Shown here piece after piece: positions 1 to 10,643 of a stretch of DNA of 64,000 bases. The translations under genes and the position numbers were made by a program. The stretch covers positions 119,285 through 183,284 of the forward strand of contig WIDE01000035.1 of NCBI GenBank assembly GCA_015039315.1, given 5' to 3'. Position 1 is the first letter of the stretch; each line of letters opens with the position of its first letter. This DNA comes from Clavulina sp. PMI_390. Its lineage: Eukaryota; Basidiomycota; Agaricomycetes; Cantharellales; Hydnaceae. The notes under the pieces are model-generated. The model did not search any database, was not told the origin of the DNA, and saw nothing but the letters and a program-made list of their open reading frames with translations.

Positions 1-373
1 TACGGAGGCATGGTGACTCCTCGTCGACACTAATGAAGCGATCGCCAACCAGCCACCATTCATCTATAAAGAGTAAAAGGGAAATGACTGTGGGCCGGTT
101 AAGCCATCATCATGTGAATGTGATGGTGACGTTGGATATTGCGGTGAGGATAGCAACAGCAAGCGTCAATCCAGATGCTCTTTCGAAAAAGATGTGCCAC
201 TGCGGCGCAGTGTTTGCTGCGTCTCACTTGGGAGAGGATGAGGCTGGAACGGCCAAGTCTTATCATAAGCCATCTCAGGGCGGGCTTGCATGGAATAAAC
301 CCATCAGCGCTGACGTTGGCGGAGGAACGCGGTATATGGTGGGGTATGAGACTGAGATCCGATTGTAAGCGTT
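1..373. other. Intergenic, no gene seen
   Basis: I see no recognisable coding exon, RNA gene or repeat in these bases. Open frames here are short and show no family resemblance. The stretch precedes the NmrA-like relic and may hold remains of its promoter. Confidence 0.4.
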
Positions 374-1781
374 ATGACGAATCGGAAGTCCCGAACTGTC
401 ACGTGGCATGCCGAGAGCATGTGGTGCCGCTCACGATTTCCCAAAATATGGATGGTTCATTGCAAGTGCGATAGCGCGCAATTCGGAGAGCCTTAACATC
501 AATGCGAGATGCTACCAGTACCTCGATTGGTGTCCGTGCCTTTTTCCGGCACCATGGGATTCTCATCAGACCCCCAGTCGCTCGGAGCTGAGGGCGCTGT
601 GGCCAATAATTCCAACGATGCTGCCATTTGGAATGAACCTGAGGTCACCTAAGGTCTTTTTGGCCTTACTGTTAAGTTGCCCATCATTCACCCACATAAA
701 AAGTGTCCCACCTGTTAATCTGCCCATGCTGAATGGGATGCTTGCAATTGACACCAAGGCTTAGATATGATTTTTTTTCTGGCCGAAATTCTCTTGATTG
801 GGCCCTCTTCTACAGGCCAAACTAGCGTACAAGGCCGCTAACGAGGAAATATCTAAATTGAGGACGGTGTGTTTTCAAAGCCAGAGGTGTAAAGCGCCTT
901 GTCTAAGCACGCTTCAAAGCATGAAGAATAAACATAGCTATCGTCAAGAGAAGAAGGATGCTGTTATAATGACACAATCACGAGGTGCATATCAATGCCC
1001 AATTCCGTCGACAAGTACCTTTCTGGTGTGTGCCGTATACCTGCCTGAGAACCTCCTTCTGGTCCTCAGTATATCAACGGGCCAATCTGATCTGGCTGTG
1101 GTCAGAAATTGACCAATATCTTGCGTTTGAGGGATTTTACAACTCCAAGGCAAGTGTAGCTGGCTCTACTTTAGCTTTACCTGCCCGAACTCTCGTAAAT
1201 GCCCGTTCACACACACATTCTCCGTCAGGAGCACAATAAAGCATACCCTTCGGGCGAGGTCTGGTTAGCTGATGTAAAGCCGCACGTCCACGATGCCGCG
1301 AGCAATGGTGACTAGATAAAACCCCTGCGCTTGGTCATCTGTGTGATGAATTTCCCAACAGCAACTCTGTAATCCCTCTTATTTTCCTCTGTATTACGCT
1401 AAGTCCTGCTTATTATAACGTCCTCGTCGTACATCCCAGGAACGCGCGTCCTTTCTTGCGTCAGTTCACGGCTCCAAACGAGATTGCCGCGGTGATCACA
1501 AAGGCTAGCGGTCAGAAGCTCATTATTCAGCAATACGAAAGCAGGCAATGGCAAGTTTTGAGCGATGAATAGTAGTCCGAATAAGTCATCCATGGTCATC
1601 TATTATGGGAGAGCGAGGATTGAGCTGACTATGCCTTTTGTTCTCGTCAGCCAAAATAGGTGGATATTCGATGACGTCAGACGCGATCTCCTCAAGCCTA
1701 TTTGAGATTATCCACAACCCACATACCTTAATTATTTTGTCAGGAACGGGCCAGGCCCGGGCTTCTCTGGAAATGGATTGA
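374..1781 (+). pseudogene. Decayed full-length NmrA-like NAD(P)-binding gene
   Basis: This stretch aligns piece by piece, in order, with the intact NmrA-like gene that begins about 0.5 kb downstream. Seen directly: a GAAHDFPKYGWF-like piece near 420 matches GVARDLLKDGEF; LGAEGAVANNSNDAA near 580 matches LGAEIAVADTSDEAA; WALFY near 810; KARGVKRLV near 877 matches KAAGVKHFV; VPYTCLRTSF near 1035; GFYNSK near 1132; ADVKPHVHDAASNGD near 1270; FTAPNEIAAVITKASGQK near 1464; NRWIFDDVRRDLLKP near 1660; and the terminal YLNYFVRNG near 1722. The frame is broken by stops and shifts, and at least one splice donor is lost (GTGAGT has become TTAAGT near 688). It is therefore an old tandem duplicate that no longer encodes a protein. 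Intron positions are retained, which argues for DNA-level duplication and against retroposition. Confidence 0.82.
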
Positions 1782-2290
1782 GAGCGACGGCATATGGCCA
1801 ATGAATTAGAAGATTGCTGGTGAGACGCTGCGATTGGTCGAAAGATTCGGGCTCCCGGCATGCGCCCCTTGCGTTATCATCATGTGTCCCGCCTGTATCA
1901 TGTGCAACTGTGACTCATGCCGTTATCTGCGATCACATTGACATACTGCTTCCTTGAATCAAATTTACGATGCGTAGAGGGTGGATTTAGCGCCCGTTTA
2001 GCGTTGCCATCGACGTCCTACGCGAGAGTTCATATATGGGTGGGGCTCCGGGGTTTCACCGGCAGCATTATCCTGAGTCAAAATACATGACTACTTGATT
2101 TTAAGATCACTAAGTAAGTGTCAGCTATGCTGAGACAAATCTGAATGTAATCTGGAGTGATCGGTCATCTGCTGAGGCACCTGGCCTCCCAACCGCAGTA
2201 TAAAGTCCCGAAAGGGATCCAGATCGACGTCCTCTCCACCCCCACCGTTATATGGGAATACTTGTTTCACGCCTCTTTCGATCAACTGAA
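1782..2290. other. Intergenic between NmrA relic and NmrA-like gene
   Basis: No gene is seen. The 3' part is the upstream region of the intact NmrA-like gene and contains a TATA-like element near 2199. Confidence 0.4.
2199..2204 (+). promoter_or_regulatory. TATA-like box of the NmrA-like gene
   Basis: TATAAA lies about 90 bases before the chosen ATG, a plausible position for a fungal core promoter. It is the clearest such element I noticed in the window. No transcription start is known. Confidence 0.4.
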
Positions 2291-3798
2291 ATGTCTTCAC
2301 CTAAGAAAATCATTGCCGTCCTCGGAGCCACCGGTGTCCAGGGTGGTGGTGTCGCCCGCGATCTCCTCAAAGATGGAGAATTCGCTGTCCGTGCGATCAC
2401 CCGCAAAGCTGAGAGCCCCGCTGCCCTAGGTATGCACCTTTTGGTTTATTAGACCAATCTGCGGTGGCTTTTGCTAATAAGTTCCGATCGATGATCAGCA
2501 CTCAAGGAGCTAGGCGCTGAGATCGCTGTAGCTGATACCTCGGATGAAGCTGCCCTCACCAAGGCATTCGAGGGCGCCTACGGCGTCTTTGCCATTACTG
2601 GTGAGTTATCCGTCTCTTATATCAAGTCCTGAGGGGTTCTAGCTCGCCTACGTCATTAATTTGTCGATACTTTTCGGTTCTAGACTGTAAGTGCACACCT
2701 ATGACAGGGACCTATTCGTAGATCGTCAACTCATCGTTCCATGGACCTTAGTCTGGGCCCTTTTCTATAAGAACAACTTTGATCAGAAGGGGACAGAGCA
2801 GGAGGAGATCCAGCACGGCAAGAATGTCACTAACGCTGCCAAGGCCGCAGGCGTGAAACACTTCGTCTGGAGCACGCTCGAGAGGATGAAGGGCAACTAC
2901 TGCTACCATTGGGAGAGCAAGGCAGCTGGTACGATCACCCTTCGCTCGATAGATCCATATCTTCGGATTCATATTGATATTGACCGGCGATTCGGTCCTT
3001 CTAGTTGATGACTATATCATCGCATCGGGTATCCCATACACTTGCCTCCAGACATCCTTCTATTATCAGGTATGTTGGTCGTCTTACACAATTTCACTGC
3101 TTCTCACACTAGTCTGTATTATCTTAGAATTTCTACAACTTCAAGGCAAGCTTTCTAGCATTCAGTCCAGCCTCAATCTATTGACGCATGGGAATGAATG
3201 TTGCATTTTTATAGATGCTCCGTGAGGAATCTGACGGATCGTTCGTTCTGGACCTTGGTATGCCTGCTGACGTGAAAATGCACGTCTACGATGGCGCTAG
3301 CAACGGTGACTGGGTAAGACTAGTTATTTTTGAATAAACTGTTGAGAAAGTTCTCATCAACACCTCTGGTCTTTTTGTTTGATGATCTCATAACTTAGGT
3401 CTTGCCTATCTTCAAAAACCCCTCCAAATATCTCAACAGCTACGTTCTCGCTTGCGTCGAGTTTACAAGTCCCAACGACATGGCCGCCGTCATCGCTAAG
3501 GCCAGCGGGAAGAAGGTAGTTGCCAAGCAGTACACTTTGGAGGAGTTCAACAGCGAGGCACACAAGAAGGCCTTGAGCGACGAGATGTGGCTCAAGTGAG
3601 TTATTCGTTGAGCCATCCACGGAAGAACCACTGTCGAGCTGACTATCTTTTTCCTTTCCTTTCAGCCAAAACGGCTGGGTTGTCAACGGCCTCGAGCGTG
3701 ATCTCCAGAAGTCTTATGACGTTGTGCCGAAGCCTCGCGATCTCGAGTATCTCGTCAAGAACGACAAGGGTTTCCGCACCTTGCTCAAGTTGGATTAA
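2291..3798 (+). CDS. NmrA-like family NAD(P)-binding protein
   Basis: Predicted 310-residue protein of the NmrA/HSCARG-like atypical short-chain dehydrogenase family: Rossmann-fold NAD(P) binders that often act as redox sensors or regulators rather than enzymes. The N-terminus carries the dinucleotide-binding loop GATGVQGGG at residues 11-19. Family-typical ITDFW, KAAGVKHFVWSTL and SGIPYTCLQTSF follow. Model exons: 2291-2429, 2499-2600, 2684-2686, 2752-2928, 3005-3069, 3128-3145, 3215-3313, 3399-3595 and 3666-3798. The third exon is only 3 nt and restores the conserved DF of ITDFW. The intron after 3145 uses a GC donor. The total closes in frame. A TATA-like box stands about 90 bases upstream. 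The decayed copy just upstream shows the same exon order. Family is secure; substrate or partner is unknown. Confidence 0.85.
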
Positions 3799-4037
3799 GA
3801 GAAGCGCACACATCGGACTTCGACCAGCAATTTAGGATAGCGCTCATGTACGATAACGAAATATGTATCATCAAACAAAACGCGTTATTCTCTCAGGCAT
3901 GACCACGGATGGGAGAGGCGGGGAGGGTTGAGAAAGCCTACAGCATTGATTCTGACGAGATTGGACATTCCTTCAGCGACGCATATTGGGAGCTGAGTGC
4001 GCTACTGTGTGGGGGCTTCCCGAAGTATTTGCCAGCC

Positions 4038-5429
4038 TTAGCCATCAGAAAAGCCTTGATCGCGCATGATCGCATAGGGGACCTTCCTTTGTATATTAAA
4101 CTTCACGGTGTCAACCCAGCAGGGAAGGTATTCACCGACATCTTCCATCACAGCTGGGACTGCGCCAGCCCAGTGAATGGTCCTAAGAGCAGCAAAGCTC
4201 TGCCCCTGGAAAAGCTTCAGTCCTTCCACAACAGTGAGCGTTGAAACGGCGCCTAGTGACGGTTTTGGGGGTGCGTGCACGGTAATGCCCAAGTGGGTTA
4301 GAGGACAGTATGTGGTATTTTGTGGCTCGTGCTCACTATCGAGTCCTTGTTGATAGGACTCTTGGGACTGAATCGTCTCCACTATGAATGCCTCGCTCGG
4401 CGGGCTGTTGGTAGGAGGCGCAAGTCGTTCATTGCCCATCCCTGATAGTGCCTTAATTAATTCTAGCAAGAGATTCTCGGACTCGACTACAGCATTCAGC
4501 TGTTCCATTGATGTCTCAGAGGCAATGATCGCATCGACGACGCTCCGGACGCCTCTAATGTTCGTGATATGGGTCTCGATGAGCTCAATGGACCTTCCTA
4601 TTGTTAGCTCCTCCAAATTATGAGAAAACGCAGAGATGCGCCTAAGCCTGGGAAGCAGCGGGCGAATGGCCCCTGCAGGTAGAGTCAGCCTGGCCTCTTC
4701 GCCTGGGGAACGAGGTACTGTTGGGGGCCTCGACGTCGAGAATGTTCCCCGTTCGTGAAAATAGCGAGTGGATCGCGGGATGAACTTGGCGAAAGTAATG
4801 GTGTCATGTGCGGCGAGGAAGTCTCCTATACCGTCGGCGACGTACATATCCGTCGAGAGGGCCAGAAGATTGGGAAAACGGGCAGGAGATTGGGAAAGAG
4901 GTCCAGAAATGGCGTGGTCGAGGCCATTGTTCGTCATGAAATCCCAGCGCGGCAAGTCTCCCCGCCATGCCCATGTTGAGAGGGCCTCCGCAACTTCGTG
5001 AGCGTACTGCCCACCGCAGATCTGGAATGTTCGAACTTTTTGGGCGCGCGAAACCATATGCACGACGAGGTCACACATCTTCTTTATGTCGTTGGCCCCC
5101 CATATGCTGGCCTGGACACGGACGGTGAAAATGTCACCAGGAATGCGTTGTGGCAGGGTAATCGATAAGGACCGTGTGTACTGTGAGATGTAGAATCCGC
5201 CAAAATCTAGCTTTTGAAGCACTCGGTGGATGGCATTCTTCATGAAGCTGGGTGGGTCGGATCCAGAGACGGAGATAGCATCCCATAGCCACTTATCCGC
5301 CTCCCGCTTGCACACCTTATTGACTAGGCGAAAGGTGTGAAGGCTTTCGGAGTCTGATTGACAGCATGAGATGATCATTAAGATGACCTCAAACGGGAAC
5401 TCGTTCGGGAACGGGCCAAAATTGGCCAT
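4038..5429 (-). CDS. F-box-like protein
   Basis: A single-exon 463-residue protein. Its first 50 residues have the F-box pattern of Agaricomycete F-box-like proteins: FPNEFPFEVILMIISCC followed by a helix with LVNKVC and a Trp. The rest has scattered Leu-rich segments but no repeat I can name. F-box proteins usually act as substrate adaptors of SCF ubiquitin ligases through SKP1; this is family knowledge, not shown here. The start is the first ATG of the open frame and lies directly before the F-box. It faces the NmrA-like gene tail to tail, with about 240 bases between the stops. The target is unknown. Confidence 0.72.
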   Translation of the reverse strand: MANFGPFPNEFPFEVILMIISCCQSDSESLHTFRLVNKVCKREADKWLWDAISVSGSDPPSFMKNAIHRVLQKLDFGGFYISQYTRSLSITLPQRIPGDIFTVRVQASIWGANDIKKMCDLVVHMVSRAQKVRTFQICGGQYAHEVAEALSTWAWRGDLPRWDFMTNNGLDHAISGPLSQSPARFPNLLALSTDMYVADGIGDFLAAHDTITFAKFIPRSTRYFHERGTFSTSRPPTVPRSPGEEARLTLPAGAIRPLLPRLRRISAFSHNLEELTIGRSIELIETHITNIRGVRSVVDAIIASETSMEQLNAVVESENLLLELIKALSGMGNERLAPPTNSPPSEAFIVETIQSQESYQQGLDSEHEPQNTTYCPLTHLGITVHAPPKPSLGAVSTLTVVEGLKLFQGQSFAALRTIHWAGAVPAVMEDVGEYLPCWVDTVKFNIQRKVPYAIMRDQGFSDG

Positions 5430-6806
5430 CAGATTGAGGTACTAATCCAGCCACAGGTGGTTGATTGGTAAAGCACAAAATGAAAGAGGTGAGCAAATAA
5501 GAAATCCAATTAGATGATATTACTTGGCACCGACTTGCTTTTTGATGTATTTTGCGTCATTCAACCCTCGTGCTACCAGTTGATAGTAGTATGATTCATG
5601 TGTGGGGGACGGTGGATTGTGGGGAGACGGAAAATGGCTCATACTCGAGCTAGTGAGGAAGGAACCAAGAATATAACTCTAAGGATCGGGTGAAACCTGA
5701 GGAATGGAAAACAACCGAGGTTTCTGACGCTACGGCGAGTAAGGGTGGTCTGCTTTGGGGTGGTTGTGCCCGAACAAACACCGCTCAACAACCCGCGATC
5801 TTCTAACGACATCCGATAGACCATTAAAAACTGTAAGTGTATTGGGAAGAGCATAGTCGAGCCGAAGTGCTGGCGTTGTTCCATGAAATTAGACTGTTCA
5901 CCCATTGGTAGTTGCACCAACCCGCCGCAAGCGTGAGCACACATTATCTTGTCGTAGGGCTCACCTGAACTCCGACAGGGACTGTTATAAGGCTTGAGCT
6001 GAGACTATTGACGAATAGAATCAACGAACCAGCACGTACCGTGTGGTGTCACAGTAGAGACTTTCTGTCAACTCATATCCCTTTGTTGAACGTGTATTGG
6101 TGATTCGCATAGGAGATATTCTACTCTTTCACTGGATGCAAATTGTATGGTTTCTAGCGAGAAGGAAATGGCATTTTAGATGGCGTGAATCGGCATCCCC
6201 CCTGTGGCATTGAGAGAAGAACTTGACCAGTAGGGGACTATGGTGTCAATATAAACGGACAATAGCCGCCTCCCGAGTCATAATTTGAGGGGATGTTGAT
6301 TTGGCCCATACGAATGAGCTATTATATCGGAATGAATGACGGCACTATCGTCCAGACTTCAGACTGAACGACGACTCCCCAAGATAGGACAGCATTGGGG
6401 CTTCGGCCGAGCCTAGACTCCGCTTGACGATATGAAGCTCACAAAAGTATACCATGGGATGGCAGCCGTTTCGGCGACTGGCGTGTTTGTTGAGAGGAGA
6501 CTGGGATTGAAACGATGCTGATGTTTGGTGCACCATGGAATGCGTGCGCTGATAGCAAGTGGCTACTTCCTCTCATGGAGAGAACGCAATATTTCGCGGG
6601 GGAGCAATAATTAGAAAAAGCTGAAACCACAGGCCGTCATCCTCATCATGAATAGAGCATGCTAAGTTGATGTGAATGATTGGCTGTTTGTGGGTACTGT
6701 CCTCGACATAAACAGCCTCGTGCCAATTGACAGGATTGGCCATGCACGTATGGTTCCTTTACAGAACATCGGTTCGTCGTCGGTCTCAACTGCACTATAA
6801 GTCAAA
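5430..6806. other. Intergenic, no gene seen
   Basis: About 1.4 kb between the divergent F-box-like gene and the coiled-coil gene. Short open frames on both strands (for example 5639-5944 minus) have no recognisable motif or splice-consistent extension. It probably holds two promoters. Confidence 0.45.
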
Positions 6807-9396
6807 ATGATCTCACCTTGCAAAACTACAGTCGATAAATATGTTTGTTCTCAACACGCCTCGAAGCTGCTCGAAAGAGCTCGGGCCACGCACGACGATG
6901 CCTCCTTCGATATTGCAATGAAGGCACTGTATAGCGATATCACGGCAATATCCAACCGTGAGTCAAATGGATCAAAACCTTGTTTGCCCGTGAGTGCTCG
7001 TCTTATTGCTCTAGGGGCCTGTGTGCCGCACGCGTTTCTCCCTGCTCATCGAGACTGTCTTGTTTTCACATCTTCTCTTAGCTTGAGATCGATATTTGTC
7101 TGAACGCGATTCCGTCGATCAGGCCTCTTGTCTCTAGATTCGCGATAGTTCGGCAGACACTCAAGCAACAAGCTGAGACAGCGCGAGCGCTTCAGGCCCT
7201 TACACCAACCCCCAACGTACCAACTCATGAGCCTGTCACGAACCATTATCAGAATAGTCAAGCGGCGCCTTTGTTGAAAACGACTCCAAATATCCCTACG
7301 CGCGTCTATGCTCCCACCAAATTTGTTCCGCCAGATTCTGTTGCAACCTCTGCCGAGCCACAAAGCTCCACCGCTAACGGGGTCAGGCCTATAGCACCCA
7401 AACCACCTTATCCATCACGCAAAACTGGTCAACCTCTCGTCAAAAATCCCTTTGGTGCACCACCTCCTCGTCCTTCTTTCCTAACCGAGCCTGGTAACGC
7501 GAAATTAAGCACCCCGTACCAGATGCGCCCTCCCCCACCACAAACCGCTCCGACCCACTATAATAACCAACCACAGACTTCCCCCACGGCTGCTCATTCC
7601 CCGCCCACCATGCATCCTCAGCAGGCTCCGCCTACGGGACTTCCGGCGTATGTGAATGGGCAACCACTACAATTCATTCAATACAATCCACCTCCCGCAT
7701 CTCTCAATAACGGTGTAGCGTATGCCCTCCCCACTCCTCAACAGGTCGAGAACGCATTGACCTCCCCAGGGCAAGCTTCCATTGTTCTCTCGCAGCAGCT
7801 CACCCAAGCACTTCAATCGCGTGACTCTGCTCTCAATGAGGTTGGAATGCTGAAACTTCAGATGAACGATTATATTGCCGCAAACGAATCATATAAGAAG
7901 TGGGCAGACACAGTGGTCCTCTCCAAGGGCGAGGAAACTCAACTGAAAGCTGAGCTGCTAAAGACGCGAACAGAACTCGAAGACTGGAGGAGGCAAGCAG
8001 CTGATGCGCAAAGGGGACGGGACGAGCTGCAAGCAATGTTCCATAATATGGAGCGGTCTGCAACTCGTTTCAGGGGGGATCTGTGGCATTCAGAGATGCG
8101 ATGGCGACGAGAAGTGGAGAAAACAAAAGAGTTGGAGTCATTCATTCGGAAATTACTCGGTATGACATTTTTGCCACGTAATTGCTGTTCGACCTTGACT
8201 GACTTGTGTTTCTATGGTGTAGCTGAAAAGCAAGCGCTCAAGGAGGTCAGCTCAATTCGGATCGTCCCAGGATTGTTGAGCTAACTGTGACGTTGAATTC
8301 CTAAGGCGAACCCAGAGTCAGACGCTCAAATGGAGCTAAGCTCGGAAATGCAAGTGAGTGTGGATATCGTGCAGCTGTTCAGGTTTAAGCGTTGATATGT
8401 TGCCTCAAATTTGTCTGTAGTCCGTGGTTTCCAGTGTTCCTTCCCCCCAAGCTCTTGATGCCTCCAATTTGAACAGCGATCTAGTTGTCACTCCACAGCG
8501 AGGTCGTCCTGCAGTCCCAAGGACTCCGAATACTCCTGTGTTTCCGATGGACTCTCCTGCGGGGCTTCTAGCTCGGGGGCAGAAGCGCCGCTTGAGCGAA
8601 ATGATCGACGCCGACGTTGGAGATCCACCGAGGGTGGTGACACCACGTCGGTCTGAGGTCTTATCTCCCACGGTCACCCATGGAGTGATGGCCATGTCTA
8701 TTGGTGGTGATGCTGCCGCAGGAGAAGTAGAGCAAGCATCACTACCTAGCGTTACACCATCTGCTCAGCCGTTGCCCGTAAGCCTGGTTTACCACAAAAT
8801 TGTCTGAAGCGTTCACTGATGATTTGCATACGTCAAAGATTCCGCCTACCACCACTGCCATCAAGCAACTCTCAGCCAAGGTTTCGATATCTACTGCCGT
8901 ACCTGGTCGTAGTGAGCCCCCGATTATGTTACGTATCCCTCGTCGGGTCAAACCATCGGACCCAGCGTCTGCATCGCAAAGCACCCCTAGCAGCCACAAC
9001 ATCTCATCCAACCCTCCGAGCTCAATATCTACACCTTCGTCCACGGTGGCAGGCTCTTCCCTCGAGATCAAGGATTCACTTGTCCCACTTCTTGATGACG
9101 ACGACGATGATGATATCCCTCTCAGCATCGTAGTCTCCAACGAGCGACCTCCTCCTCCCCAGAGCGAATCTCCAGCCAAAGATGACACCAATGGGTCCAA
9201 TACCATCATCCCTCCCTCACTACAGCAGCCTACAGGGGAGGACCATCCAGCGAAGCTGTCTTCTCAAGATGGCGGCGAAACCATGCAGGGTAAGGATCAG
9301 CCTGTCGATACCCCCAGCGATCCCTTCATGTCAGAGCGCCCCTCGCCTCCTGGAGTGTCTCCCGTCTCAAGTGACAATGTTGAACAAGCCTCGTGA
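6807..9396 (+). CDS. Coiled-coil, proline-rich protein of unknown function
   Basis: Spliced model of 748 residues; I do not recognise the family. Exons: 6807-6989, 7082-8159, 8223-8245, 8306-8353, 8421-8777 and 8839-9396; all junctions are GT-AG and the frame closes. The N-terminal 100 residues look helical (CSQHASKLLERARATHDD, then RFAIVRQTLKQQAETARAL). A Pro/Gln/Thr-rich low-complexity segment covers roughly residues 110-285. A predicted coiled coil follows at about 295-430, rich in Glu, Lys, Gln and Leu and containing LKAELLKTRTELEDWRRQA. The C-terminal third is Ser/Pro-rich with a basic patch (ARGQKRRLSEM) and a run of seven Asp (DDDDDDD) near residue 655. This composition suits a nuclear or scaffold protein, but that is only inference. 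Confidence 0.7.
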
Positions 9397-10643
9397 CTCT
9401 GCGGCTGATGGACAACAGCCAAGCGCATCGTAAGCTGTCGGTATCCTTTCCTTCCGTCCTACTGTATGGAGACAATTGTGTTCATCCCTCGTTGGTATGG
9501 ACGACTGCATATCCTACCTTTGGCTTCGTCACCAAGCCTCCAAGTCTCCCCCTCGACGTCTCGGACTTTCGCATGGAAAGCCGTACTCCCAACTCATATT
9601 ATCACATATCTATCGACCTCCTTTCCCCTTCTCTTCTTTTGGCCCGTGGCGCGACTTGCCCTCCTTTGGCTATCACTATCCTTATCGCAGTTGCTCCCGT
9701 TGCCTATACACTACAACGCGCACGAGACGAAGCGCCTATACTCACTCGCTCTCTCTCTTAGAGAGCCATTCTCCGTGACTCAGCGTATCACTAGCATAGC
9801 CTAGTCTAAATCTGTCATCTTGATCCTCCCTTGTCCCTCCTCTATCATCTGTACTCATCAATACTAACCAGTTCGATTGACACGCGGACCCCAGAAATGA
9901 TCACTTTATGATATACATTTTTATTGACTGTTGTTCTATGCTGACCTGCGAGGCGCCAACATCACGATATTATAATGGACTAGCCCGCCTGGGGTTCAAC
10001 CCAAGGCGGGAAGGGAATGGAAACTGTGGACGAGAAAAAGGTAACATCACGGGGGTTCAAAAATGGGGTTGGAGGGGGCGCAAGAAGATCAGAAAAATAC
10101 GATAATGGGGAAAAAAGAGGAAGCACGACAGGCTCGAGGCTCAAGATTAAGAAACGCATAAACGACGAAACAGTCAACTAGAATAGACCAGCACAACATA
10201 AAAAGCGACGGACAAAAAAGCTGCAGCAAGAACGGATAAATCGTGCGGACAGGAGAACGGACGAGGCGAATACTTGTCAAGGCATGAAGGGAGGTCTTTT
10301 TTTGGAAAGTGCTTGGATAGCGTGGCATGGTAGGGCAGGATTTCATGGTGATGGTGAGTGGGACGATGAAGGTTGGACGAAGAATGATGATATTGTAGTA
10401 AGTCTTGCAGAAATATGATGGTATACGATTAAGAAGAGTGCGCGTGGATGGATGTTGGATGAACGGCAGTTATGTGATTGCAGCGGAGGAAGGGAATGAA
10501 AGGGAGGCATCAAGACATGAAAAACGTCACGACGTAGCGGGTTCGTGCAAGGGTACGTGCGTGCAAGACGAGAAATGTGAGGTAGGCAGGGGAGGAGGAA
10601 CGACGTTCAACTAGCATAAACGAGCCCCAGCAAAACTCTGCGC
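9397..10643. other. Convergent intergenic region, no gene seen
   Basis: About 1.2 kb between the stops of the coiled-coil gene (+) and the RING/RRM gene (-). The first 500 bases are pyrimidine-rich and give several overlapping open frames without motif support, as expected of 3' untranslated sequence. A strong inverted repeat sits at 9984-10010. The remainder is purine-rich. Confidence 0.5.
9984..10010. repeat. Near-perfect palindrome (hairpin)
   Basis: Seven-base arms CCCGCCT and AGGCGGG enclose a second inverted repeat, GGGTT-C-AACCC, separated by one G/A mismatch. In RNA this would be a 12-bp stem with a one-base loop. It lies about 590 bases after the stop of the upstream gene, so it may fall in the 3' UTR or near transcript ends of the convergent genes. 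Confidence 0.55.

Noticed and set aside
3128..3190. Extended exon FYNFKASFLAFSPASIY in the NmrA-like gene
   Set aside because: It runs into a stop and offers no GT donor in the right phase. The GC donor after FYNFK gives the family sequence and is mirrored in the relic.
9393..9804. Three overlapping plus-strand frames of about 100-120 codons
   Set aside because: All three frames are open in the same CT-rich stretch after a stop codon, which reflects composition, not coding. No motif or splice link is seen.
9981..10010. Possible tRNA because of GGTTCAACCC, which resembles a T-arm B box
   Set aside because: No A box, anticodon stem or acceptor stem fits around it. The bases form a simple palindrome instead.
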